From positions 18,192 to 26,247 of the forward strand of contig DNGE01000090.1 in NCBI GenBank assembly GCA_003486705.1: DNA of 8,056 nt, read 5' to 3'. The position numbers and the translations under genes were made by a program. Each line of letters opens with the position of its first letter. The stretch's first letter is position 1. The DNA comes from Bacillota bacterium. GTDB lineage: Bacteria > Bacillota_I > Bacilli_A > MOL361 > Turicibacteraceae. The notes under the pieces were generated by a model that ran no database searches, was not told the DNA's origin, and worked only from the letters and a program-made list of their open reading frames with translations. Positions 1 to 6,930 of the stretch are shown here, one piece after another.

Positions 1-254
1 AATCCACCAAACCCACCGGCTCCACCGAATTGTTCAGCACCTGCGTGACCATAACGGTCATATCCTGCTCTTTTTTGTTCATCACTTAAAACATCATAAG
101 CTTCTTGAACTTCTTTAAATTTTTCCTCTGCATTTGCTTCAGTAGAAACGTCTGGATGATACTGTTTTGCTAACTTACGGTAAGCACGTTTTATCTCTTG
201 ATCAGTCGCTGTCTTTGAAACACCTAACACTTCATAGTAATCGCGTTTTGCCAT
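1..254 (-). CDS. dnaJ: DnaJ (Hsp40) co-chaperone, N-terminal part; gene runs off the left edge
   Basis: DnaJ delivers unfolded proteins to DnaK in the cytosol and stimulates DnaK ATP hydrolysis through its J-domain. The visible 84 residues begin MAKRDYYEVLGV and hold a complete J-domain, with the catalytic HPD triad at residues 33-35. The conserved KFKEVQEAYDVLSD helix and the RYGHAG turn follow, and then the Gly/Phe-rich linker (FGGAGGFGG) begins before the sequence ends. The zinc-finger and C-terminal substrate domains would lie to the left of base 1. The ATG at 254 follows a strong ribosome site (AAGGAGGG, minus strand, 261-268) with a 6-base spacer. It is the last visible gene after hrcA-grpE-dnaK but is separated from dnaK by 78 bases containing a hairpin terminator, so its expression may be partly uncoupled from dnaK. 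The identification is secure. Confidence 0.97.
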   Translation of the reverse strand, partial: MAKRDYYEVLGVSKTATDQEIKRAYRKLAKQYHPDVSTEANAEEKFKEVQEAYDVLSDEQKRAGYDRYGHAGAEQFGGAGGFGG

Positions 255-280
255 GCTTAACCCTCCTTCTTCATATTAAT

Positions 281-308
281 ACTATATCATGAAAAAAGTC
301 AAAGTCAT
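281..308 (-). promoter_or_regulatory. Possible dnaJ promoter overlapping the dnaK terminator
   Basis: On the minus strand a -10-like TATAGT (281-286) lies 16 bases downstream of a -35-like ATGACT (303-308). Transcription would start near base 274, leaving a leader of about 20 nt that carries the dnaJ ribosome site. The -35 box sits in the loop and arm of the dnaK terminator hairpin. An alternative -35, TTGACT (297-302), pairs with TATTAA (276-281) at a poorer 15-base spacing. This rests on motif matching only; the region is AT-rich, so chance matches are likely. Confidence 0.3.
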
Positions 309-325
309 AGTAGACTTTGACTTTT
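292..325 (-). terminator. Hairpin terminator/attenuator between dnaK and dnaJ
   Basis: Perfect 13-bp inverted repeat: arms 294-306 and 313-325 with a 6-base loop (307-312). On the minus strand the stem ends in a run of six T (292-297), which overlaps its last four pairs. It begins 8 bases after the dnaK stop codon. The stem has only four G-C pairs, so termination is probably partial. That would fit an operon in which dnaK is made in excess over dnaJ, or the hairpin could protect the 3' end of the upstream mRNA. Confidence 0.8.
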
Positions 326-332
326 AGTTTTC

Positions 333-2153
333 TTAAACTTCTTTGTATTCAGCGTCTACAACTGAATCATCACTTGATTGCTGTGTTGCATCTGCTGCTC
401 CACCAGCTGCTTGTTGTGCCTCAGCTGCTTTTGAATAGACTTTAACGGCTAATTCTTGAGCTACTTTTTCTAACTCTTCTTTCTTAGCTTTAATCTCATC
501 TGTATTTCCTTCTTTTAAAGCTGCTTCTAATGCTTCAACCGCTTTTTCAACATTTGCTTTTTCTTCTTCAGTTGCTTCAGCACCTAATTCAGTAACTGAT
601 TTTTTAGCTGCAAAGATTAATTGTTCCGCTTCATTTTTTAATTCCGCTTCTTCTTTACGTACTTTATCAGATTCTGCATTCGCTTCAGCTTCTTTAACCA
701 TGCGATCGATTTCATCATCTGTTAAACCTGATCCTGAAGTGATTGTGATACGTTGTTCTTTTTGTGTTCCTAAATCTTTCGCTTTAACATTAACGATACC
801 ATTTGCATCAATATCAAATGTTACTTCGATTTGAGGAATTCCACGTGGTGCTGGTGGTATATCTCCTAATTGGAAGCGTCCTAATGTTTTATTATCTGAT
901 GCCATTGGGCGCTCACCTTGTAACACGTGAATATCTACAGCCGGTTGGTTATCTGCAGCTGTTGAGAAGACTTGTGATTTTGATGTTGGAATTGTTGTAT
1001 TACGTGGGATTAAAACTGTCATAACTTGACCCATTGTTTCAATACCTAATGATAATGGTGTAACGTCTAATAATAATACGTCTTTAACATCACCTTGTAA
1101 TACCCCACCTTGGATTGCAGCTCCCATAGCTACTACTTCGTCTGGGTTAACACCTTTATTAGGTTCTTTTCCTAATTCTGATTTAATAGCTGTTTGAACG
1201 GCTGGGATACGAGTTGATCCACCAACTAATAATACTTGGTCGATATCGTTAGCTGTCATTTTAGCATCTTTTAAAGCTTGGCGAACAGGTCCCATTGTAC
1301 GCTCTACTAATGTTGCTGTCATTGATTCAAATTGTGCACGTGATAATGTTTTTTCTAAATGTAATGGCCCAGTTGCATTCATTGAGATGAATGGTAATGA
1401 AATTTGAACTGAAGTTACACCTGATAAGTCTTTTTTCGCTTTTTCAGCTGCATCTTTTAAACGTTGCATTGCCATTTTATCTGCTGATAAATCAACACCA
1501 TTTTCTGCTTTGAACTCTTGTACTAACCAATCGATAACGATTTGGTCAAAGTCATCTCCACCTAAACGGTTATCTCCTGAAGTTGATAACACTTCAAATG
1601 TTCCATCTGCTAACTCAAGAACAGAAACGTCAAATGTTCCTCCCCCTAAGTCATAAACTAAGATTGTTTGTTCTTTATCTGTTTTATCTAAACCGTATGC
1701 TAATGCCGCCGCTGTTGGCTCATTGATAATACGTTTAACATCTAAACCTGCAATACGTCCTGCATCTTTAGTCGCTTGACGCTCTGCATCATTGAAGTAA
1801 GCTGGTACTGTAATAACTGCTTCAGTTACTGTTTCACCTAAGTAAGCCTCTGCTGTTGCTTTTAAGTTTTGTAAGATAATAGCAGAAATTTCTTGTGGTG
1901 TGAAAGTTTTTCCTTCAACCTCTACTTTATAATCTGTCCCCATATGTCGTTTAATAGACATAATCGTGTTCAGATTTGTAATTGCTTGACGTTTTGCTAC
2001 GTCACCTACTTGGCGCTCTTCACCTTTAAATGCTACAACTGATGGTGTTGTACGAAGTCCTTCAGCATTTGCGATAACTTTCGCTTCTCCACCTTCCATT
2101 ACAGCAACACATGAATTTGTTGTTCCTAAATCGATACCAATAATTTTACCCAT
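333..2153 (-). CDS. dnaK: Molecular chaperone DnaK (Hsp70)
   Basis: DnaK is the cytosolic Hsp70. It binds exposed hydrophobic segments in an ATP-controlled cycle driven by DnaJ (hydrolysis) and GrpE (nucleotide exchange). The 606 residues show the complete family layout. The ATPase domain covers about 1-355, with phosphate loop 1 (IDLGTTNS, 7-14), NEPTAAALAYG (144-154), phosphate loop 2 (DLGGGTFDVS, 168-177) and LVGGSTRIP (309-317). The interdomain linker is DVLLLD (358-363). The beta substrate-binding domain is about 365-480, the helical lid about 480-575, and a disordered Gln/Ala-rich tail ends in VDAEYKEV. The block of about 24 residues present near position 80 in Gram-negative DnaK is absent, the known Gram-positive form. 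The ATG at 2153 follows AGGAGG with an AT-rich spacer, and the gene lies 34 bases after grpE. It is expected to be heat-inducible from the hrcA promoter. Identification is certain. Confidence 0.99.
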   Translation of the reverse strand: MGKIIGIDLGTTNSCVAVMEGGEAKVIANAEGLRTTPSVVAFKGEERQVGDVAKRQAITNLNTIMSIKRHMGTDYKVEVEGKTFTPQEISAIILQNLKATAEAYLGETVTEAVITVPAYFNDAERQATKDAGRIAGLDVKRIINEPTAAALAYGLDKTDKEQTILVYDLGGGTFDVSVLELADGTFEVLSTSGDNRLGGDDFDQIVIDWLVQEFKAENGVDLSADKMAMQRLKDAAEKAKKDLSGVTSVQISLPFISMNATGPLHLEKTLSRAQFESMTATLVERTMGPVRQALKDAKMTANDIDQVLLVGGSTRIPAVQTAIKSELGKEPNKGVNPDEVVAMGAAIQGGVLQGDVKDVLLLDVTPLSLGIETMGQVMTVLIPRNTTIPTSKSQVFSTAADNQPAVDIHVLQGERPMASDNKTLGRFQLGDIPPAPRGIPQIEVTFDIDANGIVNVKAKDLGTQKEQRITITSGSGLTDDEIDRMVKEAEANAESDKVRKEEAELKNEAEQLIFAAKKSVTELGAEATEEEKANVEKAVEALEAALKEGNTDEIKAKKEELEKVAQELAVKVYSKAAEAQQAAGGAADATQQSSDDSVVDAEYKEV

Positions 2154-2187
2154 GATTTTTTTGCCTCCTAAATGTTTTATATTTTAA

Positions 2188-2763
2188 TTATTCGCTTACT
2201 TTAACCATTGATGGTCGAATGACGCGGTCTTTTAATTTATATCCTTTTTGTAATTCTTGTAATACCATTCCAGAATCTACACCTTCTACAGCTTCTTGCA
2301 TCACGGCTTGATGTACGTTTGGATCAAACGCTTCTCCTTCAGCTGCAATCACTTCAACACCTTCATTTTTTAAAGCGTCTAGTAATTGTGAGTAGATCAT
2401 TTTAAATCCTGTTAAGAAGGTTTGCGTTTCTTCATTTTCAGGTGCACTCATTAAGGCACGCTCAAAATTATCAATCGCAGGAATGATGTTAGTTACAACA
2501 GATTGTGAACGATATTTCATATCACGTTGTTTTTCCTCATTCATACGGCGTTTAAAGTTTTCAACTTCCGCCGCTTGACGTAGCAGTTGATCTTGTACTT
2601 GAGCAAGTTGTTCTTTTACAATACTAACTTCATCTACTGTTTCGACTGCTTCTGTTTCAGCGCATTCACATTCATGCTCAACTGAATCGTCATGATGACA
2701 TCCTCCACCACAACAAGTTTTTTCTTCGTTTAATTCTTCAACTGATTGGTTCTCTGTGTTCAA
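2188..2763 (-). CDS. grpE: GrpE nucleotide exchange factor with a Cys/His-rich N-terminal segment
   Basis: GrpE is the dimeric exchange factor that releases ADP from DnaK. The start chosen is TTG at 2763 (191 aa), because AGGAGG (2772-2777) lies 8 bases before it. A GTG three codons further upstream overlaps that ribosome site and cannot use it. From this start, an acidic N-terminal tail is followed by a long coiled-coil helix (about 45-95, including EVENFKRRMNEEKQRD). The compact C-terminal beta domain carries the signature AFDPNVHQAVM and ends RVIRPSMVKVSE. The unusual part is residues 17-34, where five Cys (17, 18, 22, 32, 34) and three His (23, 24, 30) are clustered (CCGGGCHHDD, then HECEC). 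That is unlike the usual Cys-free acidic GrpE tail and could bind metal, which is an inference. The gene lies 12 bases after the hrcA stop, in the same transcript. Confidence 0.97.
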   Translation of the reverse strand: MNTENQSVEELNEEKTCCGGGCHHDDSVEHECECAETEAVETVDEVSIVKEQLAQVQDQLLRQAAEVENFKRRMNEEKQRDMKYRSQSVVTNIIPAIDNFERALMSAPENEETQTFLTGFKMIYSQLLDALKNEGVEVIAAEGEAFDPNVHQAVMQEAVEGVDSGMVLQELQKGYKLKDRVIRPSMVKVSE

Positions 2764-2777
2764 CCGCTCCACCTCCT
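2764..2777 (-). promoter_or_regulatory. grpE ribosome binding site fused to the hrcA stop codon
   Basis: On the minus strand the hrcA stop codon TAG (2776-2778) shares its last two bases with the Shine-Dalgarno sequence AGGAGG (2772-2777). The 8-base gap to the TTG at 2763 is optimal. The GTG at 2772 overlaps the site itself, so it is rejected as a start. The arrangement suggests that hrcA and grpE are translationally coupled. Confidence 0.8.
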
Positions 2778-3798
2778 ATTTATATAAATCAGACATTAGT
2801 TTTGCCACATATTCAAGAAGTGGAATAATTTTACGATATTCCATTCTCGTTGGTCCGAGTAAGGCAATTTTACCAAACTCATGCTCACCAATTTTATATG
2901 GCACTGAAATTAGCGTACAATTTTCCATCGCTTTAATTTCATTTTCCTGACCGATTCTTACTGTCAATTGATGTGTATTTTCATCATGCTCTATTACTTT
3001 AACAATTTCATCCGCTTCGATCATATTAAATAATCGATAGGCAGTTTCTAAATCGTTAAATTCAGGTTGTTTTAATAAATTTGATTTTCCACTTAGAATA
3101 TACTGACTTTGATTAACTGAATTTGATAACATTTGAAGAACCGTATACATAATATCATCTTTGTAATTCATGTATTCTTGTAATTGATTTTCAAAACTTT
3201 CTGTTAACTTCCCTTCAATTTCACTAATATATTCTCCTACAATTAACTCGTCTAATGTCTTCATGATATGTTCTAATTGGTTCATATCAACATTGCTTGG
3301 GAGTGTAATTGTTCGATTTTCAACATGCCCTTGATCCGTAATTAAAACGAATACGGCTTGCTTTTCAGAAATCGGAACTAATTGTATTTTTTTAACACGA
3401 TTAAAATCGCGAGTGGGACCTAGTAAGATTGATGTGTAATTTGTTAAGCTAGAAAGAAGTTGAACAGCTTCTTTGATTGTTGATTCACGTTCAAACTTTT
3501 TATCACTGATAAGGTTTTGAAACATGCTCAACTCAGCACTGGATTCAACTGGATCGGCATTAACAATTTGATCGACGTAATATCGATAACCTTGTTGGCT
3601 AGGAACTCGGCCACTTGATGTATGAGTCTTCTCAATATAGCCTAAATCTTCTAAATCAGCCATTTCATTTCGTATTGTTGCAGAAGAGAACTTGAGGTCC
3701 TCTTTCTTCGATAAGACCCGCGAGCCAACTGGCTGTGCTGTTTTAATATATTCCTCTACAATTGCTTTCAACACGATTACCTGGCGTTCTGTCAGCAT
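2776..3798 (-). CDS. hrcA: Heat-inducible transcription repressor HrcA
   Basis: HrcA is the DNA-binding repressor of class I heat-shock genes. It binds CIRCE inverted repeats and needs the GroEL chaperonin to stay active, so unfolded protein relieves repression. The 340 residues match the usual length. An N-terminal winged helix-turn-helix (about 1-75) contains SSATIRNEMADLE (38-50), LGYIEKTHTSSGRVPS (52-67) and YRYYVD. A GAF-like middle and C-terminal region ends with the typical GPTRMEY (315-321), then YVAKLMSDLYK. The ATG at 3798 follows AGAGGTG (3804-3810), which is only 3 bases from the proximal CIRCE, so bound repressor or an mRNA stem there could also affect translation. It is the first gene of the operon and is preceded by a consensus promoter and two CIRCE copies, so it is autoregulated. 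Identification is certain. Confidence 0.98.
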   Translation of the reverse strand: MLTERQVIVLKAIVEEYIKTAQPVGSRVLSKKEDLKFSSATIRNEMADLEDLGYIEKTHTSSGRVPSQQGYRYYVDQIVNADPVESSAELSMFQNLISDKKFERESTIKEAVQLLSSLTNYTSILLGPTRDFNRVKKIQLVPISEKQAVFVLITDQGHVENRTITLPSNVDMNQLEHIMKTLDELIVGEYISEIEGKLTESFENQLQEYMNYKDDIMYTVLQMLSNSVNQSQYILSGKSNLLKQPEFNDLETAYRLFNMIEADEIVKVIEHDENTHQLTVRIGQENEIKAMENCTLISVPYKIGEHEFGKIALLGPTRMEYRKIIPLLEYVAKLMSDLYK

Positions 3799-3813
3799 CT
3801 TATCACCTCTTTG

Positions 3814-3840
3814 TTAGCACTCATTAATCTTGATTGCTAA
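3814..3840 (-). promoter_or_regulatory. CIRCE operator 1 (proximal), HrcA binding site
   Basis: Arms TTAGCACTC (3814-3822) and GATTGCTAA (3832-3840) are separated by a 9-base spacer. The CIRCE consensus is TTAGCACTC-N9-GAGTGCTAA, so 17 of 18 arm bases match (the exception is T at 3834). It overlaps the predicted start of transcription (about 3838-3839) and lies almost wholly in the 5' untranslated region, directly before the hrcA ribosome site. Confidence 0.95.
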
Positions 3841-3844
3841 CATT

Positions 3845-3873
3845 ATTATATCTAACCCTATTAGCACTGTCAA
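3845..3873 (-). promoter_or_regulatory. Sigma-A promoter of the hrcA-grpE-dnaK operon
   Basis: Minus strand: -35 TTGACA (3868-3873), a 17-base spacer and -10 TATAAT (3845-3850), an exact consensus. The DNA upstream (about 3888-3915) is rich in A-tracts on the transcribed strand, which could act as an UP element. The -35 box lies inside the distal CIRCE and the start point inside the proximal one, so repressor at either site would block polymerase. A very strong promoter under tight negative control is typical of class I heat-shock operons. Confidence 0.93.
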
Positions 3874-3887
3874 CAAACTAGTGCTAA
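3861..3887 (-). promoter_or_regulatory. CIRCE operator 2 (distal), over the -35 box
   Basis: Arms TTAGCACTG (3861-3869) and TAGTGCTAA (3879-3887) are separated by 9 bases. Sixteen of 18 arm bases match the CIRCE consensus; the two differences are the innermost base of each arm. The promoter's TTGACA lies across one arm and the spacer. Its centre (3874) is 47 bp from the centre of operator 1 (3827). Confidence 0.88.
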
Positions 3888-4011
3888 TTTTTTATACTTT
3901 TTTATTCTATTAATATTTTTGGTTTTTATGCTTCCTTTTTATTAACTTTTATTCTGTATTTTCATAATGTTAATTTCACGATAACTAAACACATCAAGCA
4001 ATACAGCAAAT

Positions 4012-4040
4012 AAAAAAAAGAGGACTTTCAGTCCTCTTTT
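4012..4040 (-). terminator. Rho-independent terminator after trxA
   Basis: A perfect 11-bp stem (arms 4016-4026 and 4030-4040, core GAGGACT/AGTCCTC) with a 3-base loop is followed on the minus strand by eight T (4012-4019). It begins 4 bases past the trxA stop codon and should separate trxA from the hrcA operon. The next 124 bases (3888-4011) are AT-rich spacer in which I see no gene. Confidence 0.93.
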
Positions 4041-4044
4041 AATC

Positions 4045-4359
4045 TTATAAATTACCGTCAAGTAATCCTTTTAATGCAGGTTTCGGTTGGAACCCAACAA
4101 CTTGTTCAACTACTGTTCCATCTTTAATTAATAATAAAGTTGGAATAGACATGATTTTGTAAGATGCCGCTGTTACCGGGCACTCATCTACGTTTACTTT
4201 TACGATTTTTGCTTTCCCATCATACTCAACTGCAAGTTCATCAAGTAAAGGCGCGATCATTTTACATGGTCCACACCAGTCAGCGTAAAAATCAACTAAT
4301 ACAACGCCACTATCTGTTACTTCTTTAAAATCTCCATCTGTACAATAAATAACTGACAT
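4045..4359 (-). CDS. trxA: Thioredoxin
   Basis: Small cytosolic dithiol oxidoreductase that reduces protein disulfides and supplies electrons to enzymes such as ribonucleotide and methionine sulfoxide reductases; it is recharged by thioredoxin reductase. The 104 residues are the normal length of a single thioredoxin fold. The active site WCGPC is at 28-32, preceded by VLVDFYADW (20-28). The buried Asp is D23 and the cis-proline is P73 in SIPTL. GFQPKPAL occupies the usual late-strand/helix region. Two further Cys (C6 and C60) lie outside the active site; C60 is in DECPV, a position where thioredoxins commonly have other residues. The ATG at 4359 follows GGAGG at a good spacing. The gene has its own putative promoter and a strong terminator, so it is probably monocistronic, although no terminator separates it from mutS2. 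Confidence 0.98.
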   Translation of the reverse strand: MSVIYCTDGDFKEVTDSGVVLVDFYADWCGPCKMIAPLLDELAVEYDGKAKIVKVNVDECPVTAASYKIMSIPTLLLIKDGTVVEQVVGFQPKPALKGLLDGNL

Positions 4360-4399
4360 TATTTTTCCTCCATTCGTCTGTCCCTTTAGGATATAACTT

Positions 4400-4427
4400 A
4401 GTTTAACATAATTTAGGTAAAATTCAA
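4400..4427 (-). promoter_or_regulatory. Putative trxA promoter with extended -10
   Basis: Minus strand: -35 TTGAAT (4422-4427), a 16-base spacer and -10 TAAACT (4400-4405), preceded by TGT, which gives an extended -10 (TGn). Transcription would start near 4393, about 35 bases before the trxA ATG. The match is moderate. No hairpin with a T-run lies between mutS2 and this site, so trxA may also be read through from mutS2. Confidence 0.5.
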
Positions 4428-4482
4428 CTCATTTGCTTTCGCATTTCTATTATACGCGAATTTTGTGCAACTATGCTTTTCG

Positions 4483-6825
4483 TTATTTTAACTCGACTAC
4501 TGTCGCGCCCGTTCCACCTTCACCAGCGCCACCAAATCTAAACGTTTCAACATGTTTGTTTTTCTTTAAATATTGATGGACCCCTTTACGTAATGCCCCT
4601 GTTCCGTGACCGTGAATAATCGTAATCGATTGATACCCAGCTAATAAAACGTCATCAAAATACTTATCTAACATTAACATGGCATCTTCATATCTTTCAC
4701 CACGTAAATCAAGTGATATTCCAACATTCGTACGTCGTTTCATCACCATTTTACTCTTCGGTTGCTCTTTTGGTTTAGCTTTACGCACATACTCTAAGTC
4801 ATCTTCTTTAATGTTGACTTTCATCATGCCAAGTTGAACCATCCACTCATTATTTTTCGTTTTTTCAACGAGTTCACCTTGTCTATTTAATGAGATAACT
4901 AAAACTTCATCCCCAGGCTTTAAAGCTTCTCGGTTATAAGCTTTACGTTTAAATTGTTGTGAGTGTTTTTCTTGGTTTTTCTTTAAAGCTGTCAATTTTT
5001 CTGTCAACTCATGGTCTTTAATACTTAAATCCGCATTCTTTTTCGCTTGACGTAATTCTGCAATAATTGCTTCCGCCTCATCTTTTGATGCTTTAACACT
5101 TTCTAAGGCTTCTTTTCTTGTATCTTCTAAAATTTTAAGACGTTCTGCTTCGAATTTTTGAATCTTTTGTTCATAGTCAGTTTTTAAAGATTGTGCCAAT
5201 TCGTTTTGTTGTTGCAATAATTGTATTTCTTGATCAAGTTGCAACCCTCTATCTTCAAGCTTCGTAATCAATTCTGTAATTTCGGTTTTTTCAGTTTCAA
5301 CTTGTTTACGCGCTTCATCTAAGATAGCATCTTTTAATCCTAAACGCTTTGAGATTTCAAATGCATTTGAGCGACCTGGGATCCCAACTAACAAACGATA
5401 CGTTGGTGATAAGGTTTCAACATTAAATTCAACTGATGCATTGATTACATCCTCTTGTTCATAGCTATAAGCTTTTAATTCAGGATAATGTGTGGTCGCA
5501 ATTGTACGCGCTCCACGTATTTTAACATAATTTAATAGTGACACAGCGAGCGCTGCCCCTTCTTTTGGATCCGTCCCAGCACCAAGCTCATCAAATAAAA
5601 TTAAGCTATTAACCGTTAACTTTTCTAAAATCTTAACAATATTTGTCATGTGTGAAGAGAAAGTTGATAAACTTTGTTCAATACTTTGTTCATCTCCAAT
5701 ATCGGCAAATACATGATCAAAGATTGCCATTTGTGACGTCTCATGGGCTGGAATTAATAGTCCTGATTGCGCCATTAACGTTAATAAACCAACTGTTTTT
5801 AATGTCACTGTCTTACCACCTGTATTCGGTCCCGTAATAACAATGGTCGTATACTCATCACCAAGTTCAATATCATTTGCAACAACGACATGAGCTGGAA
5901 TTAAAGGATGACGCGCTTGTACCAAACGAATGATACCTTTTTTATTTATTTTAGGTTTTGTACCATTGATTTGTTTTGCATATTTCCCTTTGGCAAACAT
6001 AAAGTCAATTTCACTTAAAATATCAACATTCAATGCCAATGAATCCGTATGCTTCGCTACTTCTTCTGTTAAAGCACGTAAAATTCGTTCAATTTCACGT
6101 TTTTCTTCTACATGATATTCTTGTAATTTATTATTTAAGTCTACGATTTCTTTTGGTTCAATAAAATATGTATTTCCTGTTGAAGATTGATCATGAATCG
6201 TACCTCCAAACGTATTTTTGTAATCCGCTCGGACTGGAACAACATAGCGATCATTTCTTAACGTGACAATGCTATCTGTTAATTTAGTGCGTTGATCTTG
6301 TACAACAGATGCTAATCGATCTTTAATACGTCCTTCAGTGCTTTGAATTTGGCGACGAATCGTACGTAGTTCTGATGACGCACTATCAAGGACGTATCCT
6401 GATTCATCGATACAATTCATAATGGCAGTTTGTAAACTGTTTAAAGATACTAAGGTTTGCACATGTTGTTTGAAAATAGGCGTGTCGACTTTTATTTCCG
6501 TTAAACGCTCACTAAACGCTTTTAATTGTGAGACCCCATATAAAAGTTGACTGATTTTTAATAATTCTTGTGCACTTAATAAAGCCTGAATTTTTGCACG
6601 CTTAATAGGCTCGGTAATGTCTGATACGCCTCCAAGTGGTGCTTCACCTAATGCATAAATTATTTTTAGGGCTTCTTCTGATTGGCTTAAGCCATACAAA
6701 ACATCGCGTTCATCAGTTGAAGGCTTTAATAATTCGACTTTTTTATGACCTAAAGATGACGCACATAACGCCTCAATATTTTGTTTAATCTTATTAAATT
6801 CTAAAATGTGTAGTGCTTGTTTCAC
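4483..6825 (-). CDS. mutS2: MutS2 family ATPase with C-terminal Smr nuclease domain
   Basis: MutS2 is a MutS-like ABC ATPase that lacks the mismatch-recognition domain. In various bacteria it has been linked to suppression of recombination and, in Bacillus subtilis, to rescue of collided ribosomes (RqcU). The start chosen is GTG at 6825 (780 aa), because GGAGTGA (6831-6837) precedes it; an in-frame TTG at 6849 would overlap nothing useful and adds eight atypical residues. Features in this numbering: the family motif HDQSSTGNTYFIEP (211-224), Walker A GPNTGGKT (332-339), the STFSSHM signature (387-393), Walker B LILFDELGAGTDP (408-420) and the TTHY switch (about 444-447). A long charged coiled coil (about 507-627), a KOW-like beta region (about 634-682) and an Smr domain with LDLRG (705-709) and HGHGTG (738-743) complete the protein. 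All catalytic motifs look intact, and the length is typical. Confidence 0.97.
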   Translation of the reverse strand: MKQALHILEFNKIKQNIEALCASSLGHKKVELLKPSTDERDVLYGLSQSEEALKIIYALGEAPLGGVSDITEPIKRAKIQALLSAQELLKISQLLYGVSQLKAFSERLTEIKVDTPIFKQHVQTLVSLNSLQTAIMNCIDESGYVLDSASSELRTIRRQIQSTEGRIKDRLASVVQDQRTKLTDSIVTLRNDRYVVPVRADYKNTFGGTIHDQSSTGNTYFIEPKEIVDLNNKLQEYHVEEKREIERILRALTEEVAKHTDSLALNVDILSEIDFMFAKGKYAKQINGTKPKINKKGIIRLVQARHPLIPAHVVVANDIELGDEYTTIVITGPNTGGKTVTLKTVGLLTLMAQSGLLIPAHETSQMAIFDHVFADIGDEQSIEQSLSTFSSHMTNIVKILEKLTVNSLILFDELGAGTDPKEGAALAVSLLNYVKIRGARTIATTHYPELKAYSYEQEDVINASVEFNVETLSPTYRLLVGIPGRSNAFEISKRLGLKDAILDEARKQVETEKTEITELITKLEDRGLQLDQEIQLLQQQNELAQSLKTDYEQKIQKFEAERLKILEDTRKEALESVKASKDEAEAIIAELRQAKKNADLSIKDHELTEKLTALKKNQEKHSQQFKRKAYNREALKPGDEVLVISLNRQGELVEKTKNNEWMVQLGMMKVNIKEDDLEYVRKAKPKEQPKSKMVMKRRTNVGISLDLRGERYEDAMLMLDKYFDDVLLAGYQSITIIHGHGTGALRKGVHQYLKKNKHVETFRFGGAGEGGTGATVVELK

Positions 6826-6837
6826 AAAACTCACTCC
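6826..6837 (-). promoter_or_regulatory. mutS2 ribosome binding site supporting the GTG start
   Basis: GGAGTGA (6831-6837, minus strand) is followed by GTTTT and then the GTG at 6825, an 8-base gap from the GGAG core. The upstream in-frame TTG at 6849 lies before this site and has only A-rich sequence (AAAAAAGATA) in front of it. Confidence 0.75.
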
Positions 6838-6878
6838 AAATACTATCAATATCTTTTTTATTTTAACGTTCTTCTGTT

Positions 6879-6887
6879 ATTTTAGCA
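6879..6887 (-). promoter_or_regulatory. Possible mutS2 promoter (extended -10 only)
   Basis: Minus strand TGC followed by TAAAAT (6879-6884), an extended -10 hexamer about 54 bases before the GTG start. No convincing -35 lies 16-18 bases upstream. A separate TTGACA occurs at about 6938-6943 but has no good -10 at 16-18 bases. Weak evidence in an AT-rich gap. Confidence 0.3.
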
Positions 6888-6930
6888 TGACTTTTATTAA
6901 AATCATAGTATTTCTAGTTAGTGGAATTTG

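Noticed and set aside
803..1024. 73-codon plus-strand frame inside dnaK
   Set aside because: It lies opposite a certain dnaK coding region, has no recognisable domain and no ribosome site of note; it is an antisense shadow.
2756..2950. 64-codon plus-strand frame across the hrcA/grpE junction
   Set aside because: It overlaps the conserved ends of hrcA and grpE and shows no family features; a shadow.
3941..3975. Short TTAAC/GTTAA inverted repeat in the trxA-hrcA spacer
   Set aside because: Five-base arms in AT-rich DNA are expected by chance, and it is not near a start or stop.
4449..4454. Exact TATAAT on the minus strand upstream of trxA
   Set aside because: No -35-like hexamer at 15-19 bases; TTGCAC is only 10 bases away. 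The promoter at 4400-4427 is better spaced.
4438..4460. TTCGC/GCGAA inverted repeat after mutS2, considered as a terminator
   Set aside because: The stem is only 5 bp with a 13-base loop and no T-run on either strand.
5643..6115. Two plus-strand frames (5643-5837 and 5930-6115) inside mutS2
   Set aside because: Both are antisense to the conserved MutS2 ATPase and core regions, with no independent evidence of coding.
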